DNA of 64,000 bases from Agelas oroides (Eukaryota; Porifera; Demospongiae; Agelasida; Agelasidae), in contig CASBWJ010000007.1 in the NCBI GenBank assembly GCA_949130485.1, positions 1 through 64,000 of the forward strand, written 5' to 3'. Of this stretch, positions 60,001-62,581 are shown piece after piece. The translations under genes were made by a program, and so were the position numbers. Position 1 is the stretch's first letter; each line of letters starts with the position of its first letter. A model generated the notes under the pieces. It was not told the origin of the DNA, did no database searches, and saw nothing but the letters and a program-made list of their open reading frames with translations.

Positions 60001-62581
60001 TTCGAACAAGCATGAATTGATGGTACAAAGGTCACCAACTAATAAAAATAAATTTTAAATAGCTGACGTGTGCATGGTTTGGGTTAAAAAAATTGCCCTG
60101 TGAAACAACATATTTTATTATTATGGCCTATTGCGTATTGAAAGACACCAGTTTGTCCAAACCCACTTTATGGAGTAGGATTTTTGAGTGTACTGCACTA
60201 ATGGAAAAATCGGTGGCATGAGCCCATGCGCCACCGCAGACAACTACAGAAAGTCTGTCATCCACAGACATGGTCGGAGCCAACAGAAGAGGTGAGCATG
60301 ATCCACTGCCTATGATATGAAAGCAGGGCACCTACAGTAAGCATGGTGCAGGGGCTTTTTTGCCATTTTTGTGTTTACAAAACGAATGTAACTATGCACG
60401 TGCTTTGAACTACAACACACGTGTGCATTCATCAATAATATTGTTGACTGGCATTCCCAGATGGAAAGTACCAAAAGGGAGGGTAAAAAGAACTAGCTCT
60501 ACACCTTTGTTGCTAGACTTGCATGAGTCAACTGCATGTGTCGCCAAAATCCAGTGTGACCATTTGTTCTTGTAAACTTCTTAACTTGCACAAGCAGTGC
60601 TAATGGTTTTAAGTTGCCCAACCTGACTATCACCTCAAGGGGTCTGAGGGGCATGCATGCTTATACCATGCAGCCTCATGCTCCCAGCATATGTGCCTTG
60701 CTACTTGGTTGGCTTCAATTGCTGACCACACAACAATGTTGACATAGCTGCATATATGCCACCTAACTTTCCTTGCCTGAGACTGAAATTTTTTGTGAAG
60801 CAAAGGTATAGAAAAGGGCATAAGTCCAGCTTGAATTGGCCATGCTTGGAGAGAGGAAGTAAGTGGCAAGCTAATTACACATTGGAATGAAGCCTCCCGA
60901 GCACTTCCTGTTCTTGCTTTAAATCCAATTATAGCAAGACTGCCCAAGCACTAGTCTACTGTCCTATTTCTGTGTAAATGATGTGCGATATGGTCCATAC
61001 ACTTGTATTAATGACTCTTGTGACTATACAGAAACAGAAAGGTCCAGTGTGTCCATGAACACTAACACCAACTTGAATTCAAAAGGTAGGATGTCTGTAG
61101 TTGCAAACTGTGATAAATCAATGACTTCTCTGATCTTTTGACCTTTGAGATGTTCAGGGTCTGATATTGAGCAAGCCAATGTAGAAGGCCTATATATGCA
61201 TTTAAGGATAAGTTGATGGAAGAACAGTGGTCTGCTAATGAATGTATTTTGCTGAACGTAGCAACTGCATTATGCTCATCACAATTCATTTTTAAATCAT
61301 GAGCAAATACATAATGTAGCTAATTTGTGAATTCAACAAAGGCAGCAGTTACTCATGACATCTCACATACAGTAAGTGAACATGCACTGTCAAAATGAAA
61401 GACTGGTAGTAAGTCTAGGTGTGAGGTGACACAGACGCGACAGCTAAGCATGCTGGTCTGTTAGTTGACTAGCTTTGCTCGTGCTACTTACTTTGTTGCT
61501 GGAAAGGGGTCCACAGTAACTTAAAACTTAGTCGAAGTAAGCTGTATAATCAGAACTATCACTAACTGGTTCTGTTAGTATGCTCAGCACGTTAACCAAC
61601 CCTAAGTATGATGGCTACTGTCTTAGACAGGAGTGCTAGTAACTACTATCTATCTGTTTTTGGGAAATGCCATTGCAAAAAGAGAAGCCAGAAAAATGCT
61701 ACATCATAACACTGCAGCACAAAAGTGCTACTTTACAGTTGCACACAATAAAATGCGTGCAGTGCTAGAGGCAGAATCGAACACAACCTCTTGGAGTATA
61801 CTAAAAGCAGAATGCAAAGTCATACTTTACTCTCAGTTACATTCGCTTGTTCTATTCTATTCTGTTACGGATTTTACTACCACTACAGACTCTGTCATAA
61901 CCAACAAGTTTTTACACTGGTACAGAATGTGTTGTATTGTACGCTAACACCTACAATTCCCCAGCTGTACATGCATTCATTGACAATTAACCATACTGCT
62001 GTCTAGTCTAGTTCCCTGGCCCCTGGCCAGCTTTCCATCACTTGCAATACGGGAAAAGCGGGAGAGGGCTTGGTATCTTTACTCATGTGAGTGACGTCAG
62101 GGTAGGAAGGATGGTAGAAAGGGTTTTAATTGTGCATGGGCAAAGGTGGGCGAAGGGAGCTCAGAACAGCATTAAGAGCAAAGATACAACACATATCAGG
62201 AATAATTACTATTTGAGTGATGCATAAGTAGAGTGCATACAGTGAAGCTTGCAGATTCTATATGTACATGCTCACCTTGGACAGTCACATTTGTTGTGGC
62301 AGTCACTGTTGATGAAGGTGTGTCAGTTGTTGACTGGCAGGCGTACTGTCTTCCATGGGATGTGTGCAGAGGGTTGAATGAGAGGGTGAGGGTGGTGGTT
62401 GAGCCAGTGGTTCTCTGAGTCCCCACTGTGATGCCACTAGCATCGGTCACTTCACTTCTGTTATTGGAGAACAGCCACTGAACAGTCCGTGGTACATTAG
62501 CCTCAACAGTACAGGTCAGGTTGTAGGTCTCCCCAGAGAATGGTACACCAGAGCTCAGGATAGTAATGTTGTGCAGTAACT
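14987..62581 (-). CDS. Receptor-type protein tyrosine phosphatase with giant Ig/FN3 ectodomain (38 exons traced, 5' end not found)
   Basis: I joined 38 minus-strand exons by GT..AG sites and matching phase; the total of 9,317 coding bases gives 3,104 complete codons plus a stop with no internal stop. Domain order is Ig x6, FN3 x2, V-like, Ig, FN3, Ig x9, FN3 x2, transmembrane helix, juxtamembrane, phosphatase D1, phosphatase D2. The family removes phosphate from phosphotyrosine on the cytoplasmic side under control of extracellular adhesion domains. D1 has WPDHGVP and [10 protein letters not shown], so it should be catalytic; D2 looks inactive. All ectodomain exons are phase 1-1, and the phase changes only from the transmembrane exon onward. 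No signal peptide was found upstream of the first exon, so the start probably lies beyond 64000, or the array contains two genes. Known LAR-type receptors have about 3 Ig and up to 8 FN3 domains, so this ectodomain is far larger. The chain is inferred without transcript data. Confidence 0.8.
15071..15845. other. Last intron of the phosphatase gene, nothing recognised
   Basis: About 0.8 kb between D2 exons 37 and 38. No repeats or exon-like segments noticed. Confidence 0.5.
15846..15981 (-). CDS. Receptor PTP exon 37: D2 signature loop
   Basis: 136 bp, phase 2 to 0. It completes [18 protein letters not shown]; Cys and Arg are kept but the usual HCSAG is changed to MCNDG. It continues with an EGVVDIFQ segment. 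The intron before it carries a (TG)n tract and a 36-bp minisatellite. Confidence 0.88.
16000..16103. repeat. (TG)n microsatellite
   Basis: An alternating TG tract broken by CATG and TATG steps, in the same intron as the 36-bp minisatellite, starting about 20 bp from the acceptor of exon 15846-15981 and replacing a normal polypyrimidine tract there with CA/AC repeats. Confidence 0.9.
16558..16898. repeat. 36-bp minisatellite, about 9 copies, in a D2 intron
   Basis: The unit is GTGATGAAAGCTGGGGGTGT plus 16 more bases (AAGAGCCCGGGAACAA) and is repeated with few changes. As 36 is a multiple of 3, open frames appear on both strands. It sits between D2 exons 16956-17113 and 15846-15981, so it is intronic. 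Confidence 0.9.
16956..17113 (-). CDS. Receptor PTP exon 36: D2, WPE loop
   Basis: 158 bp, phase 0 to 2. It encodes [12 protein letters not shown] (WPE codons 17057-17065) and ends VMC-N, splitting the signature loop across the intron. WPE instead of WPD is typical of weakly active or inactive D2 domains in this family. Confidence 0.88.
17468..17734 (-). CDS. Receptor PTP exon 35: D2, FWRMIWE
   Basis: 267 bp, phase 0-0. It encodes [32 protein letters not shown] and [10 protein letters not shown], then strands ending [10 protein letters not shown]. The donor is AAG|GTTTGC. Confidence 0.9.
17905..18144 (-). CDS. Receptor PTP exon 34: start of D2
   Basis: 240 bp, phase 0-0. It encodes [12 protein letters not shown], an insert [12 protein letters not shown] not usual in D2 domains, then [12 protein letters not shown] perfect donor consensus CAG|GTGAGT lies 12 bases into the exon, and an in-frame AG acceptor (GATCAG) at the same place could start the exon 12 bases later. 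Confidence 0.87.
18250..18399 (-). CDS. Receptor PTP exon 33: end of D1 and D1-D2 linker
   Basis: 150 bp, phase 0-0. It encodes [13 protein letters not shown], finishing D1, then the [12 protein letters not shown] and [10 protein letters not shown] linker into D2. Confidence 0.9.
18478..18777 (-). CDS. Receptor PTP exon 32: D1 catalytic centre
   Basis: 300 bp, phase 0-0. It carries the general-acid loop SWPDHGVP (Asp; codons about 18703-18726), the phosphate-binding loop [11 protein letters not shown] (nucleophilic Cys and Arg; about 18591-18623) and the Gln-loop start (MVQTQ). All residues needed for catalysis by the Cys-phosphatase mechanism are present. Confidence 0.95.
18843..18974 (-). 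CDS. Receptor PTP exon 31: D1, CEQYW
   Basis: 132 bp, phase 0-0. It encodes [10 protein letters not shown] through [10 protein letters not shown], the beta-sheet segment between the KCxxYW motif and the WPD loop. Confidence 0.9.
19039..19136 (-). CDS. Receptor PTP exon 30: D1, FWRMVWE
   Basis: 98 bp, phase 1 to 0. It encodes [18 protein letters not shown] and [12 protein letters not shown], a hallmark PTP helix and strand. The donor is AGG|GTTAGC. Confidence 0.9.
19534..19570 (-). CDS. Receptor PTP exon 29: 37-bp microexon of D1
   Basis: 37 bp, phase 0 to 1, encoding [12 protein letters not shown]. It has acceptor TTTAG and donor G|GTTGGT. It was found by searching for the GY..KNAYIATQ segment that must lie between DYINAS and GP.P.....FW; both phases fit. 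Confidence 0.85.
19668..19744 (-). CDS. Receptor PTP exon 28: D1, DYINAS motif
   Basis: 77 bp, phase 1 to 0. It reads [10 protein letters not shown] and [10 protein letters not shown], the conserved core strand of PTP domains, and joins cleanly to exon 27 as FPYDYCRVKL. Confidence 0.87.
19896..20748 (-). mobile_element. Transposon insertion in a D1 intron, Helitron-like fragment at one end
   Basis: The minus strand encodes [20 protein letters not shown] and on to [18 protein letters not shown] near 19.9-20.06 kb, the same text as at 32.0 and 33.05 kb. AACCCTCGGCGC (19920-19931) and GCGCCGAGGGTTAA (20731-20745) are inverted near the ends. It contains the 66-bp tandem repeat. Confidence 0.55.
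20195..20370. repeat. 66-bp tandem repeat, about 2.6 copies
   Basis: The repeats start at 20200, 20266 and 20332 (GCACTACGGTATTACACTGT) and each contains CATACCTTTCTCAGACGCAT, weaker in the last copy. It lies within a transposon-derived insertion in a D1 intron. Confidence 0.85.
20916..20935. repeat. Short interstitial telomere-like repeat
   Basis: About two and a half CCCTAA units (ACCCTAACCCTAACCCC). The length is compatible with chance or DNA repair; it is not a telomere. Confidence 0.5.
21002..21089 (-). CDS. Receptor PTP exon 27: D1, KNRF motif
   Basis: 88 bp, phase 0 to 1. It contains [12 protein letters not shown], the phosphotyrosine-recognition KNRY motif with Phe in place of Tyr. 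Tyr is usual at this place in active domains, so substrate fit may differ slightly. Confidence 0.85.
21164..21261 (-). CDS. Receptor PTP exon 26: D1 N-terminal wedge
   Basis: 98 bp, phase 1 to 0. It encodes [18 protein letters not shown] and EIEYQ, matching the helix-turn-helix (wedge) start of receptor PTP D1 domains (pattern PI..F..H...MH). Its phase supports the unusual donor of the exon before it. Confidence 0.85.
21955..22151 (-). CDS. Receptor PTP exon 25: juxtamembrane cytoplasmic region
   Basis: 197 bp, phase 2 to phase 1. It is Lys/Ser/Glu-rich ([30 protein letters not shown]). The donor is G|GTTAGG. If the intron is retained, the frame reads GAG GGT TAG and stops at once, giving a membrane receptor without a phosphatase. 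Confidence 0.83.
22348..22489 (-). CDS. Receptor PTP exon 24: transmembrane segment
   Basis: 142 bp, phase 1 to phase 2. A Pro-rich stalk ([16 protein letters not shown]) leads into about 24 hydrophobic residues, from [12 protein letters not shown] to VIAYFLY, followed by Lys and Arg in the next exon (stop-transfer). This orients the Ig domains outside and the phosphatase inside the cell. Confidence 0.9.
22687..22719. repeat. 33-bp hairpin
   Basis: AACTTAAACACCTCT and AGAGGTGTTTAAGTT flank a 3-base loop. It lies in the intron before the transmembrane exon. Confidence 0.8.
22955..24328 (-). pseudogene. Decayed Crypton-like tyrosine recombinase (DUF3504-type)
   Basis: A minus-strand reading with an acidic N-terminal part (24328 to about 23950), a frameshift, then a long conserved block (about 23960-23203: [54 protein letters not shown]). 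Next come a deletion, a shifted KKPKADVWF segment, an in-frame TGA near 23164 and the recombinase end [19 protein letters not shown] followed by RTGHRS and SYKR. The catalytic His-x-x-Arg has His in place of Arg, and the few residues usually between GVDE and RTGHRS are missing. Such genes occur as Crypton transposons and as domesticated vertebrate genes. This copy is dead and lies in the intron between the last FN3 and the transmembrane exon. Confidence 0.8.
24478..24932. mobile_element. 455-bp foldback element with a 9-bp target duplication
   Basis: TAGCCTCGTTCCCAGGCCCG at the left and its complement ending AACGAGGCTA at the right, with arms over 100 bp long (shared GTGACGTCACTCACGTGAG). GGTTTCCCT flanks it exactly on both sides (24469-24477 and 24933-24941). 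An 8-9 bp duplication suggests hAT-like or Mutator-like mobilisation; the family is inferred. Confidence 0.8.
24945..25021. repeat. 77-bp hairpin
   Basis: TTTTGACAACCATAGCAGTT pairs with AACTGCTGTGATTGTCAAAA around a CGGCTTCGCC loop. It lies next to the foldback element 24478-24932. Confidence 0.8.
25027..25146. repeat. Fragment of a MITE with GGTTCCACTGTA end
   Basis: It contains GGTGTCTAACC, GGACACCGCTGAAATAAAG and ends AAAGAGGTTCCACTGTA, like the element at 46855-47076. Related ends occur at 22591 (CAGCGGAACCCCTCTTAGAC) and 58320 (CAGTGAAACCCCTCTACAGC). Confidence 0.6.
25840..26345. repeat. R4 dispersed repeat, copy 2
   Basis: Same order of shared blocks as 8690-9175, ending GGGGGCGGGCGCTTGCAC. 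It lies in the intron between the last FN3 and the transmembrane exon. A further fragment (AAGCGCCCACAGGCGCTTGC) lies at about 25220. Confidence 0.75.
26486..26758 (-). CDS. Receptor PTP exon 23: membrane-proximal FN3 domain with RRRR
   Basis: 273 bp, phase 1-1. Landmarks are [15 protein letters not shown] and YDVTVSGM. A tetrabasic GSRRRRQV loop (codons at 26601-26612) is a possible furin-type cleavage site; LAR-family receptors are cleaved by such proteases near the membrane. Here the site lies inside the FN3 fold rather than after it, so cleavage is only a possibility. Confidence 0.86.
27013..27105 (-). CDS. Receptor PTP exon 22: last strands of the split FN3 domain
   Basis: 93 bp, phase 1-1. 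It encodes [17 protein letters not shown], the classic F-G strands of FN3, which the preceding exon lacks. It was found by extending from exon 21 and is too short to stand out on its own. Confidence 0.83.
27244..27501 (-). CDS. Receptor PTP exon 21: first part of a split FN3 domain
   Basis: 258 bp, phase 1-1, acceptor TCTTTTAG, donor G|GTGAGA. It reads [16 protein letters not shown] and NYTVQVQ. The remaining strands are in exon 27013-27105. It follows a 5.6 kb intron that holds a large minisatellite. Confidence 0.83.
27770..29613. repeat. 1.8 kb minisatellite (9-bp unit) inside an inverted-repeat element
   Basis: The array is built from 9-bp words such as ACCTCAGAC, ACCATGGAC, ACCTCAGGC and ACTGCAGGC in mixed 18- to 45-bp higher-order blocks. 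About 52-bp inverted arms lie at 27770-27822 and 29560-29613 (left arm starts TGACTATTGTGACAGTGGTG). The first about 80 bp of the array (27823-27902) run in the opposite direction to the rest, with the turning point near 27902. Because the unit is a multiple of 3, several frames stay open by chance (Thr-Ser/Met-Asp repeats); I do not call these genes. It lies in the 5.6 kb intron between the last Ig and the first membrane-proximal FN3 exon. Confidence 0.9.
29743..30143. mobile_element. About 400-bp foldback element (TAGCCTTGTTCCCAGG ends)
   Basis: The left arm TAGCCTTGTTCCCAGGCCGT and GGAGGGGAAGGCCTGGGAGA pairs with the right arm TCTCCCAGGCCTTCCCCTCC and GCCTGGGAACGAGGCTA. It belongs to the same loose family as 24478-24932 and is inserted into R2 copy 2. 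Confidence 0.75.
30540..31287. mobile_element. GGTCC-rich inverted-repeat element
   Basis: It starts TGTCATACTATAAGTGGTCC and ends GGACCATCCACGGTGTGACA; GCCC stands on both sides. Both ends carry several more GGTCCCCCC/GGGGGGACC copies in different orientations. It interrupts R2 copy 2. No gene recognised inside. Confidence 0.7.
31381..31710. mobile_element. TAGTCTCG-type inverted-repeat element, first of a serial pair
   Basis: TAGTCTCGTGCCCAGACCCC and GGGGTCTGGGTACGAGACTA bound about 330 bp. AAGCAAAC stands at 31373-31380 and again at 31711-31718. Confidence 0.8.
31719..31836. mobile_element. TAGCCTCG-type inverted-repeat element, second of a serial pair
   Basis: TAGCCTCGTCCCCAGGCCCC and GGGGCCTGGGGACGAGGCTA bound 118 bp. 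The third AAGCAAAC copy follows at 31838-31845. Confidence 0.8.
31975..32170 (+). pseudogene. Helitron-like protein fragment with 22-residue repeats
   Basis: The plus strand encodes [20 protein letters not shown] and a second similar 22-residue unit ([20 protein letters not shown]). Such R-x-SE-T...EQ repeats precede the helicase part of some Helitron-encoded proteins; that link is from memory and unverified. The remainder of the protein is absent. A matching text continues at 33025-33085 after a MITE. Confidence 0.5.
32222..33024. mobile_element. MITE-like element with TA target site
   Basis: Inverted ends TTACCGTAGACTCCGGTTAA and AACCGGAGTTTACGGTA, next to TA. It contains a second nested element (32778-32976) and interrupts Helitron-like sequence on either side. 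Confidence 0.75.
32778..32976. mobile_element. Nested 199-bp MITE
   Basis: Inverted ends AATGTTACTTTTAATTGCG and CGCAATTAAAAGTAACATT are near-perfect over 19 bp, with further inner symmetry (TTTAGCGATTTTAGCG). It is inserted inside the larger element 32222-33024. Confidence 0.8.
33025..33085 (+). pseudogene. Helitron-like fragment, continued after the MITE
   Basis: It reads [18 protein letters not shown], matching [18 protein letters not shown] in the insertion at 19.9 kb. It stops about 10 bp before the donor of Ig exon 33094-33426. Confidence 0.5.
33094..33426 (-). CDS. Receptor PTP exon 20: Ig domain (alpha), last Ig before the FN3 pair
   Basis: 333 bp, phase 1-1, donor G|GTAAGT. Landmarks are [19 protein letters not shown] and TGNYTC. 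Transposon-derived sequence ends about 10 bp from its donor. Confidence 0.86.
33506..33859 (-). CDS. Receptor PTP exon 19: Ig domain (beta)
   Basis: 354 bp, phase 1-1. Landmarks are [19 protein letters not shown] and GGRYVC. The intron before it has been enlarged by a full R1 repeat. Confidence 0.86.
33988..35057. mobile_element. R1 family element, copy 3, in a phosphatase-gene intron
   Basis: It is very similar to copy 1 over its whole length (ATCAGAGAGTTGGAAGACTC, GAACACCACATAGGCAAGGC, CATCCCTACATC). It fills most of the intron between Ig exons 18 and 19. Confidence 0.85.
35303..35443. mobile_element. Two short TAGCCTCATTCCCAGG hairpins in tandem
   Basis: 35303-35356 (TAGCCTCATTCCCAGGCCAT ... 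GAGAATGAGGCTA) and 35383-35443 (TAGTCTCGTTCCCAGGCTAT ... GAGAACGTGGCTA) each carry GTGGG(C/A)GGAGCTAGGA in the middle, so they are two copies of one mini-element. Confidence 0.75.
35494..35637. mobile_element. R1 terminal fragment abutting an exon donor
   Basis: An inverted copy of only the R1 end (GATGTAGGGATGGGGCTTTG ... TGCCATCCCTACATATTTTT). It ends within a few bases of the donor of exon 35642-35974. Confidence 0.75.
35642..35974 (-). CDS. Receptor PTP exon 18: Ig domain (alpha)
   Basis: 333 bp, phase 1-1, separated from exon 17 by a 72-bp intron. Landmarks are [25 protein letters not shown] and GGEYTC. Its donor (A|GTAAGACAAG) sits directly against a fragment of the R1 repeat (35494-35637). 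Confidence 0.87.
36047..36400 (-). CDS. Receptor PTP exon 17: Ig domain (beta)
   Basis: 354 bp, phase 1-1, separated from exon 16 by a 67-bp intron. Landmarks are [19 protein letters not shown] and SGNYEC, with a QFVTMS tail. Confidence 0.87.
36468..36788 (-). CDS. Receptor PTP exon 16: Ig domain (alpha)
   Basis: 321 bp, phase 1-1, donor A|GTATGT. Landmarks are [25 protein letters not shown] and [16 protein letters not shown]. Confidence 0.87.
37341..37682 (-). CDS. Receptor PTP exon 15: Ig domain (beta)
   Basis: 342 bp, phase 1-1, separated from exon 14 by a 73-bp intron. Landmarks are [19 protein letters not shown] and SGTYTC, with a SPFIMM tail. Confidence 0.87.
37756..38085 (-). CDS. 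Receptor PTP exon 14: Ig domain (alpha)
   Basis: 330 bp, phase 1-1, separated from exon 13 by a 73-bp intron. Landmarks are [25 protein letters not shown] and TSHGRQYTC. Confidence 0.87.
38159..38497 (-). CDS. Receptor PTP exon 13: Ig domain (beta)
   Basis: 339 bp, phase 1-1. Landmarks are [20 protein letters not shown] and SGDYTC, with a QFIIAS tail. It starts the dense alternating run of eight Ig exons that ends at 33094. Confidence 0.87.
38498..40640. other. 2.1 kb intron, nothing recognised
   Basis: Intron between exons 12 and 13. I saw no inverted repeat, tandem repeat or coding signature in it. It is one of the few long introns without an obvious transposon. Confidence 0.5.
40641..40949 (-). 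CDS. Receptor PTP exon 12: Ig domain (alpha-prime)
   Basis: 309 bp, phase 1-1, donor A|GTACGT. Landmarks are NLTC, IEWLSL and [14 protein letters not shown]. It is closest in wording to exon 56657-56971 (QYSCQATLG). Confidence 0.85.
41126..41607. mobile_element. MITE-like element, about 480 bp
   Basis: Inverted ends TACCGTATTTCCTCGATCAG (GACACTG) and CAGCGTCTGATTGAGGGAGT (ACAGTA). It fills part of the intron between exons 11 and 12. Confidence 0.7.
42151..42599. mobile_element. About 450-bp long inverted repeat
   Basis: CAGAGGAGGTTGGAAGCTAG with ATAGCAATTAG and GTGAAATCGATTTACAC in the left arm recur as complements in the right arm (GTGTAAATCGATTTCACATT and CTTCCAACTTCCTCTG). It is intronic. 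Confidence 0.75.
42721..42996 (-). CDS. Receptor PTP exon 11: FN3 domain
   Basis: 276 bp, phase 1-1, donor G|GTAAGA. Landmarks are [16 protein letters not shown] and [10 protein letters not shown]. It stands alone between repeat-rich introns on both sides. Confidence 0.85.
43107..43186. repeat. 80-bp hairpin
   Basis: TTTGACAAAGGGGATGGAGACTG pairs with CAGTCTCCATCCCCTTTTATCAAA, lying just upstream of FN3 exon 42721-42996. Confidence 0.8.
43540..44070. repeat. Remnant of an inverted repeat with TTATCTGA motifs
   Basis: TTATTTGAACCTTAATTATCTGACACC at the left and ACTTATCTGAATGAATTTACTTATCTGAACAC at the right resemble a similar pair at 3358-3565 (CATATCCGAACTGCAGTTAT ... CACTTATCTGAATATTTC). 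No gene recognised inside. Confidence 0.5.
44294..44593 (-). CDS. Receptor PTP exon 10: Ig domain
   Basis: 300 bp, phase 1-1, donor G|GTAAGA. Landmarks are [23 protein letters not shown] and GEYEC. The [11 protein letters not shown] string also occurs in the Ig exon 3611-3901 of the left-hand gene, which likewise follows a V-like exon. The V-like plus Ig order is therefore shared between the two genes. Confidence 0.85.
45002..45246 (-). pseudogene. Decayed duplicate of the V-like exon
   Basis: The minus strand again reads [30 protein letters not shown] and YFGVYTA, ending at a G|GTGGGT donor, but a TAA stop falls between EIPD and YFGVYTA at about 45051. The N-terminal third of the domain is missing, and sequence matching the YTA end of another copy stands just before it. 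It looks like an unequal duplication of exon 45324-45692 that lost function. It is left out of the traced chain. Confidence 0.7.
45324..45692 (-). CDS. Receptor PTP exon 9: V-like Ig-like domain (WFFPNG/YIGVY type)
   Basis: 369 bp, phase 1-1, acceptor CCCACAG. Cys occurs in LPACCRS, followed by [36 protein letters not shown] and MYIGVY. The domain resembles the exon at 7911-8243 in the neighbouring gene. The fold assignment is by pattern only. I believe this family is common in sponge receptor-like proteins, but I could not check that. Confidence 0.75.
45774..46082 (-). CDS. Receptor PTP exon 8: FN3 domain
   Basis: 309 bp, phase 1-1, donor A|GTGAGT. Landmarks are [22 protein letters not shown] and [18 protein letters not shown]. 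It follows a 4.6 kb repeat-filled intron and lies only 81 bp from the V-like exon. Confidence 0.85.
46855..47076. mobile_element. MITE with ACAGTGGAACCTCTA ends
   Basis: TACAGTGGAACCTCTATAAT at the left and TAGGGGAGGTTCCACTATA at the right. Inner GTGTCC/GGACAC words suggest further symmetry. It has relatives at 25027, 22591 and 58320. Confidence 0.7.
47611..47900 (-). pseudogene. LINE reverse-transcriptase C-terminal fragment
   Basis: The minus strand encodes [20 protein letters not shown] followed by a Ser-rich stretch and FKSRLKCFL. The pattern F..I..WN.LP.....S...FK..L is the usual C-terminal tail of non-LTR retrotransposon polymerases. The rest of the protein is absent, as expected for a 5'-truncated insertion. 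Confidence 0.65.
48542..48560. repeat. Poly(C) tract
   Basis: 19 C in a row. Shorter C tracts occur at 10071-10083 and 54177-54204. All are intronic. Confidence 0.95.
48776..48813. repeat. 38-bp hairpin
   Basis: GTGGGTAGGAACCCAA and TTGGGTTCCTACCCAC are perfect complements around a short loop. Confidence 0.85.
48935..49421. mobile_element. MITE-like element with TACCGTATAGCGGGAAATTT ends
   Basis: Left end TACCGTATAGCGGGAAATTT and right end AAATTTCCCACTATACGGTA, followed inward by TTTTCGCGA-like words. About 490 bp, intronic, TA-flanked. Confidence 0.75.
49733..50105. mobile_element. MITE-like element with AATCTCTCGAAAATACGCCC end
   Basis: The left end TTTAATCTCTCGAAAATACG and right end GGGAGATTACGGTA are complementary at the tips; GTGGGCGTATTTTC and its complement recur inside in several orientations. 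Confidence 0.65.
50727..51023 (-). CDS. Receptor PTP exon 7: FN3 domain
   Basis: 297 bp, phase 1-1. Landmarks are [23 protein letters not shown] and [13 protein letters not shown], a complete FN3 fold in one exon. It begins with a proline-rich PPVPPP linker. Confidence 0.85.
51102..51449 (-). CDS. Receptor PTP exon 6: Ig domain (beta)
   Basis: 348 bp, phase 1-1, donor G|GTAAGA, acceptor TTTTTTAG. Landmarks are [19 protein letters not shown] and SSNYTC, ending in a SPFIVSSEG tail typical of beta domains in this gene. Confidence 0.85.
52137..52442 (-). CDS. Receptor PTP exon 5: Ig domain (alpha-prime)
   Basis: 306 bp, phase 1-1. Landmarks are NLTC, VQWLYS and GGQYTC. It is the third member of the near-identical set with the exons at 58928 and 62276, although it lies 6.5 to 10 kb away from them with a beta exon between. 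Confidence 0.85.
52588..52997. mobile_element. Two hairpin elements of the CCCAGGCCTTCCCC family
   Basis: 52588-52692 (TAGCCTCGTTTCCAGGCTTC ... GGGGAAGGCCTGGGAACAGA) and 52908-52997 (TTCCCAGGCCTTCCCCATTT ... AATGGGGGAGGCCTGGGAA). A lone end lies at 53100 (TAGCCTCGTGCCCAGGTCAC). Confidence 0.7.
54312..54796. mobile_element. R2 family element, copy 3
   Basis: It starts GGGGCGAGCCTGAGTGAG and ends TCGCTCAGGCTCGCCCC. The interior shares GTAAGTTGCCGTGCGTGCT and CAGTCTGGCAGTAGCCCTTC with copy 2 but is more diverged. It lies directly beside the R3 element at 54799. Confidence 0.7.
54799..56025. mobile_element. R3 family element, copy 2
   Basis: Terminal repeats ACACCCCAAGTGGGGAAA and TTTCTTTCCACTTGGGGTGT bound about 1.2 kb without a convincing gene. 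It contains the perfect palindrome 55358-55399. It is intronic. Confidence 0.7.
55358..55399. repeat. 42-bp perfect palindrome
   Basis: GCCAACTTCTATATATGGCTA followed at once by its exact reverse complement, with no loop. It lies inside R3 copy 2 and is missing from R3 copy 1. Confidence 0.95.
56236..56577 (-). CDS. Receptor PTP exon 4: Ig domain (subtype beta)
   Basis: 342 bp, phase 1-1, donor G|GTAAGG. Landmarks are [18 protein letters not shown] and FGNYSC, with a conserved [15 protein letters not shown] tail. Beta domains are marked by a VDT motif before the Trp strand and a polar ending before the last strand. Confidence 0.85.
56657..56971 (-). CDS. Receptor PTP exon 3: Ig domain (alpha-prime)
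   Basis: 315 bp, phase 1-1, donor A|GTAAGA. Landmarks are NLTC, VEWLDP and TSHGGQYSC; the exon ends NVTVQS. It is separated from the next exon by a 79-bp intron, so the two form a tight pair. Confidence 0.85.
57118..57220. repeat. About 100-bp hairpin
   Basis: TATTAACCGCTCACGAGGGC (continuing TTTAGTAGATATATAAGC) pairs with GCTTATATATCAACTAAAGC (CCGAGGGTGCGGTTAATA) around ACCGCCCGAGGGCGGT. It lies in the intron between exons 2 and 3; the following 500 bp are CpG-richer but show no gene. Confidence 0.85.
58928..59233 (-). CDS. Receptor PTP exon 2: Ig domain (alpha-prime)
   Basis: 306 bp, phase 1-1, with the same splice sites as its two sister exons. Ig landmarks are NLTC, VQWLYS and GGQYTC. 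The Ser/Thr-rich stretch ending in [15 protein letters not shown] is shared word for word with the sisters. Confidence 0.85.
59234..62275. other. 3.0 kb intron between exons 1 and 2
   Basis: It contains the 59853 hairpin and a lone TAGTCTAGTTCCCTGGCCCC end at 62008 with the ACTCATGTGAGTGACGTCAG motif seen also in the element 24478-24932. A minus-strand frame at 59513-59716 has no recognisable domain. Confidence 0.45.
59853..59968. repeat. About 115-bp hairpin element
   Basis: GTTAGTCTCACAAGTCAGAC (CCTTTCC) pairs with GGAAGGGTCTGCCTTGTGAG (ACTTA). It lies in the intron between exons 1 and 2. Confidence 0.75.
62276..62581 (-). CDS. Receptor PTP exon 1 of those traced: Ig domain (subtype alpha-prime)
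   Basis: 306 bp, phase 1-1, acceptor CTACAG and donor G|GTGAGC. Ig landmarks in order are NLTC, VQWLFS and TSHGRQYAC. It is nearly identical in wording and exactly equal in length to exons 58928-59233 and 52137-52442, so the three are recent duplicates. It is the most N-terminal domain visible here. Confidence 0.85.
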
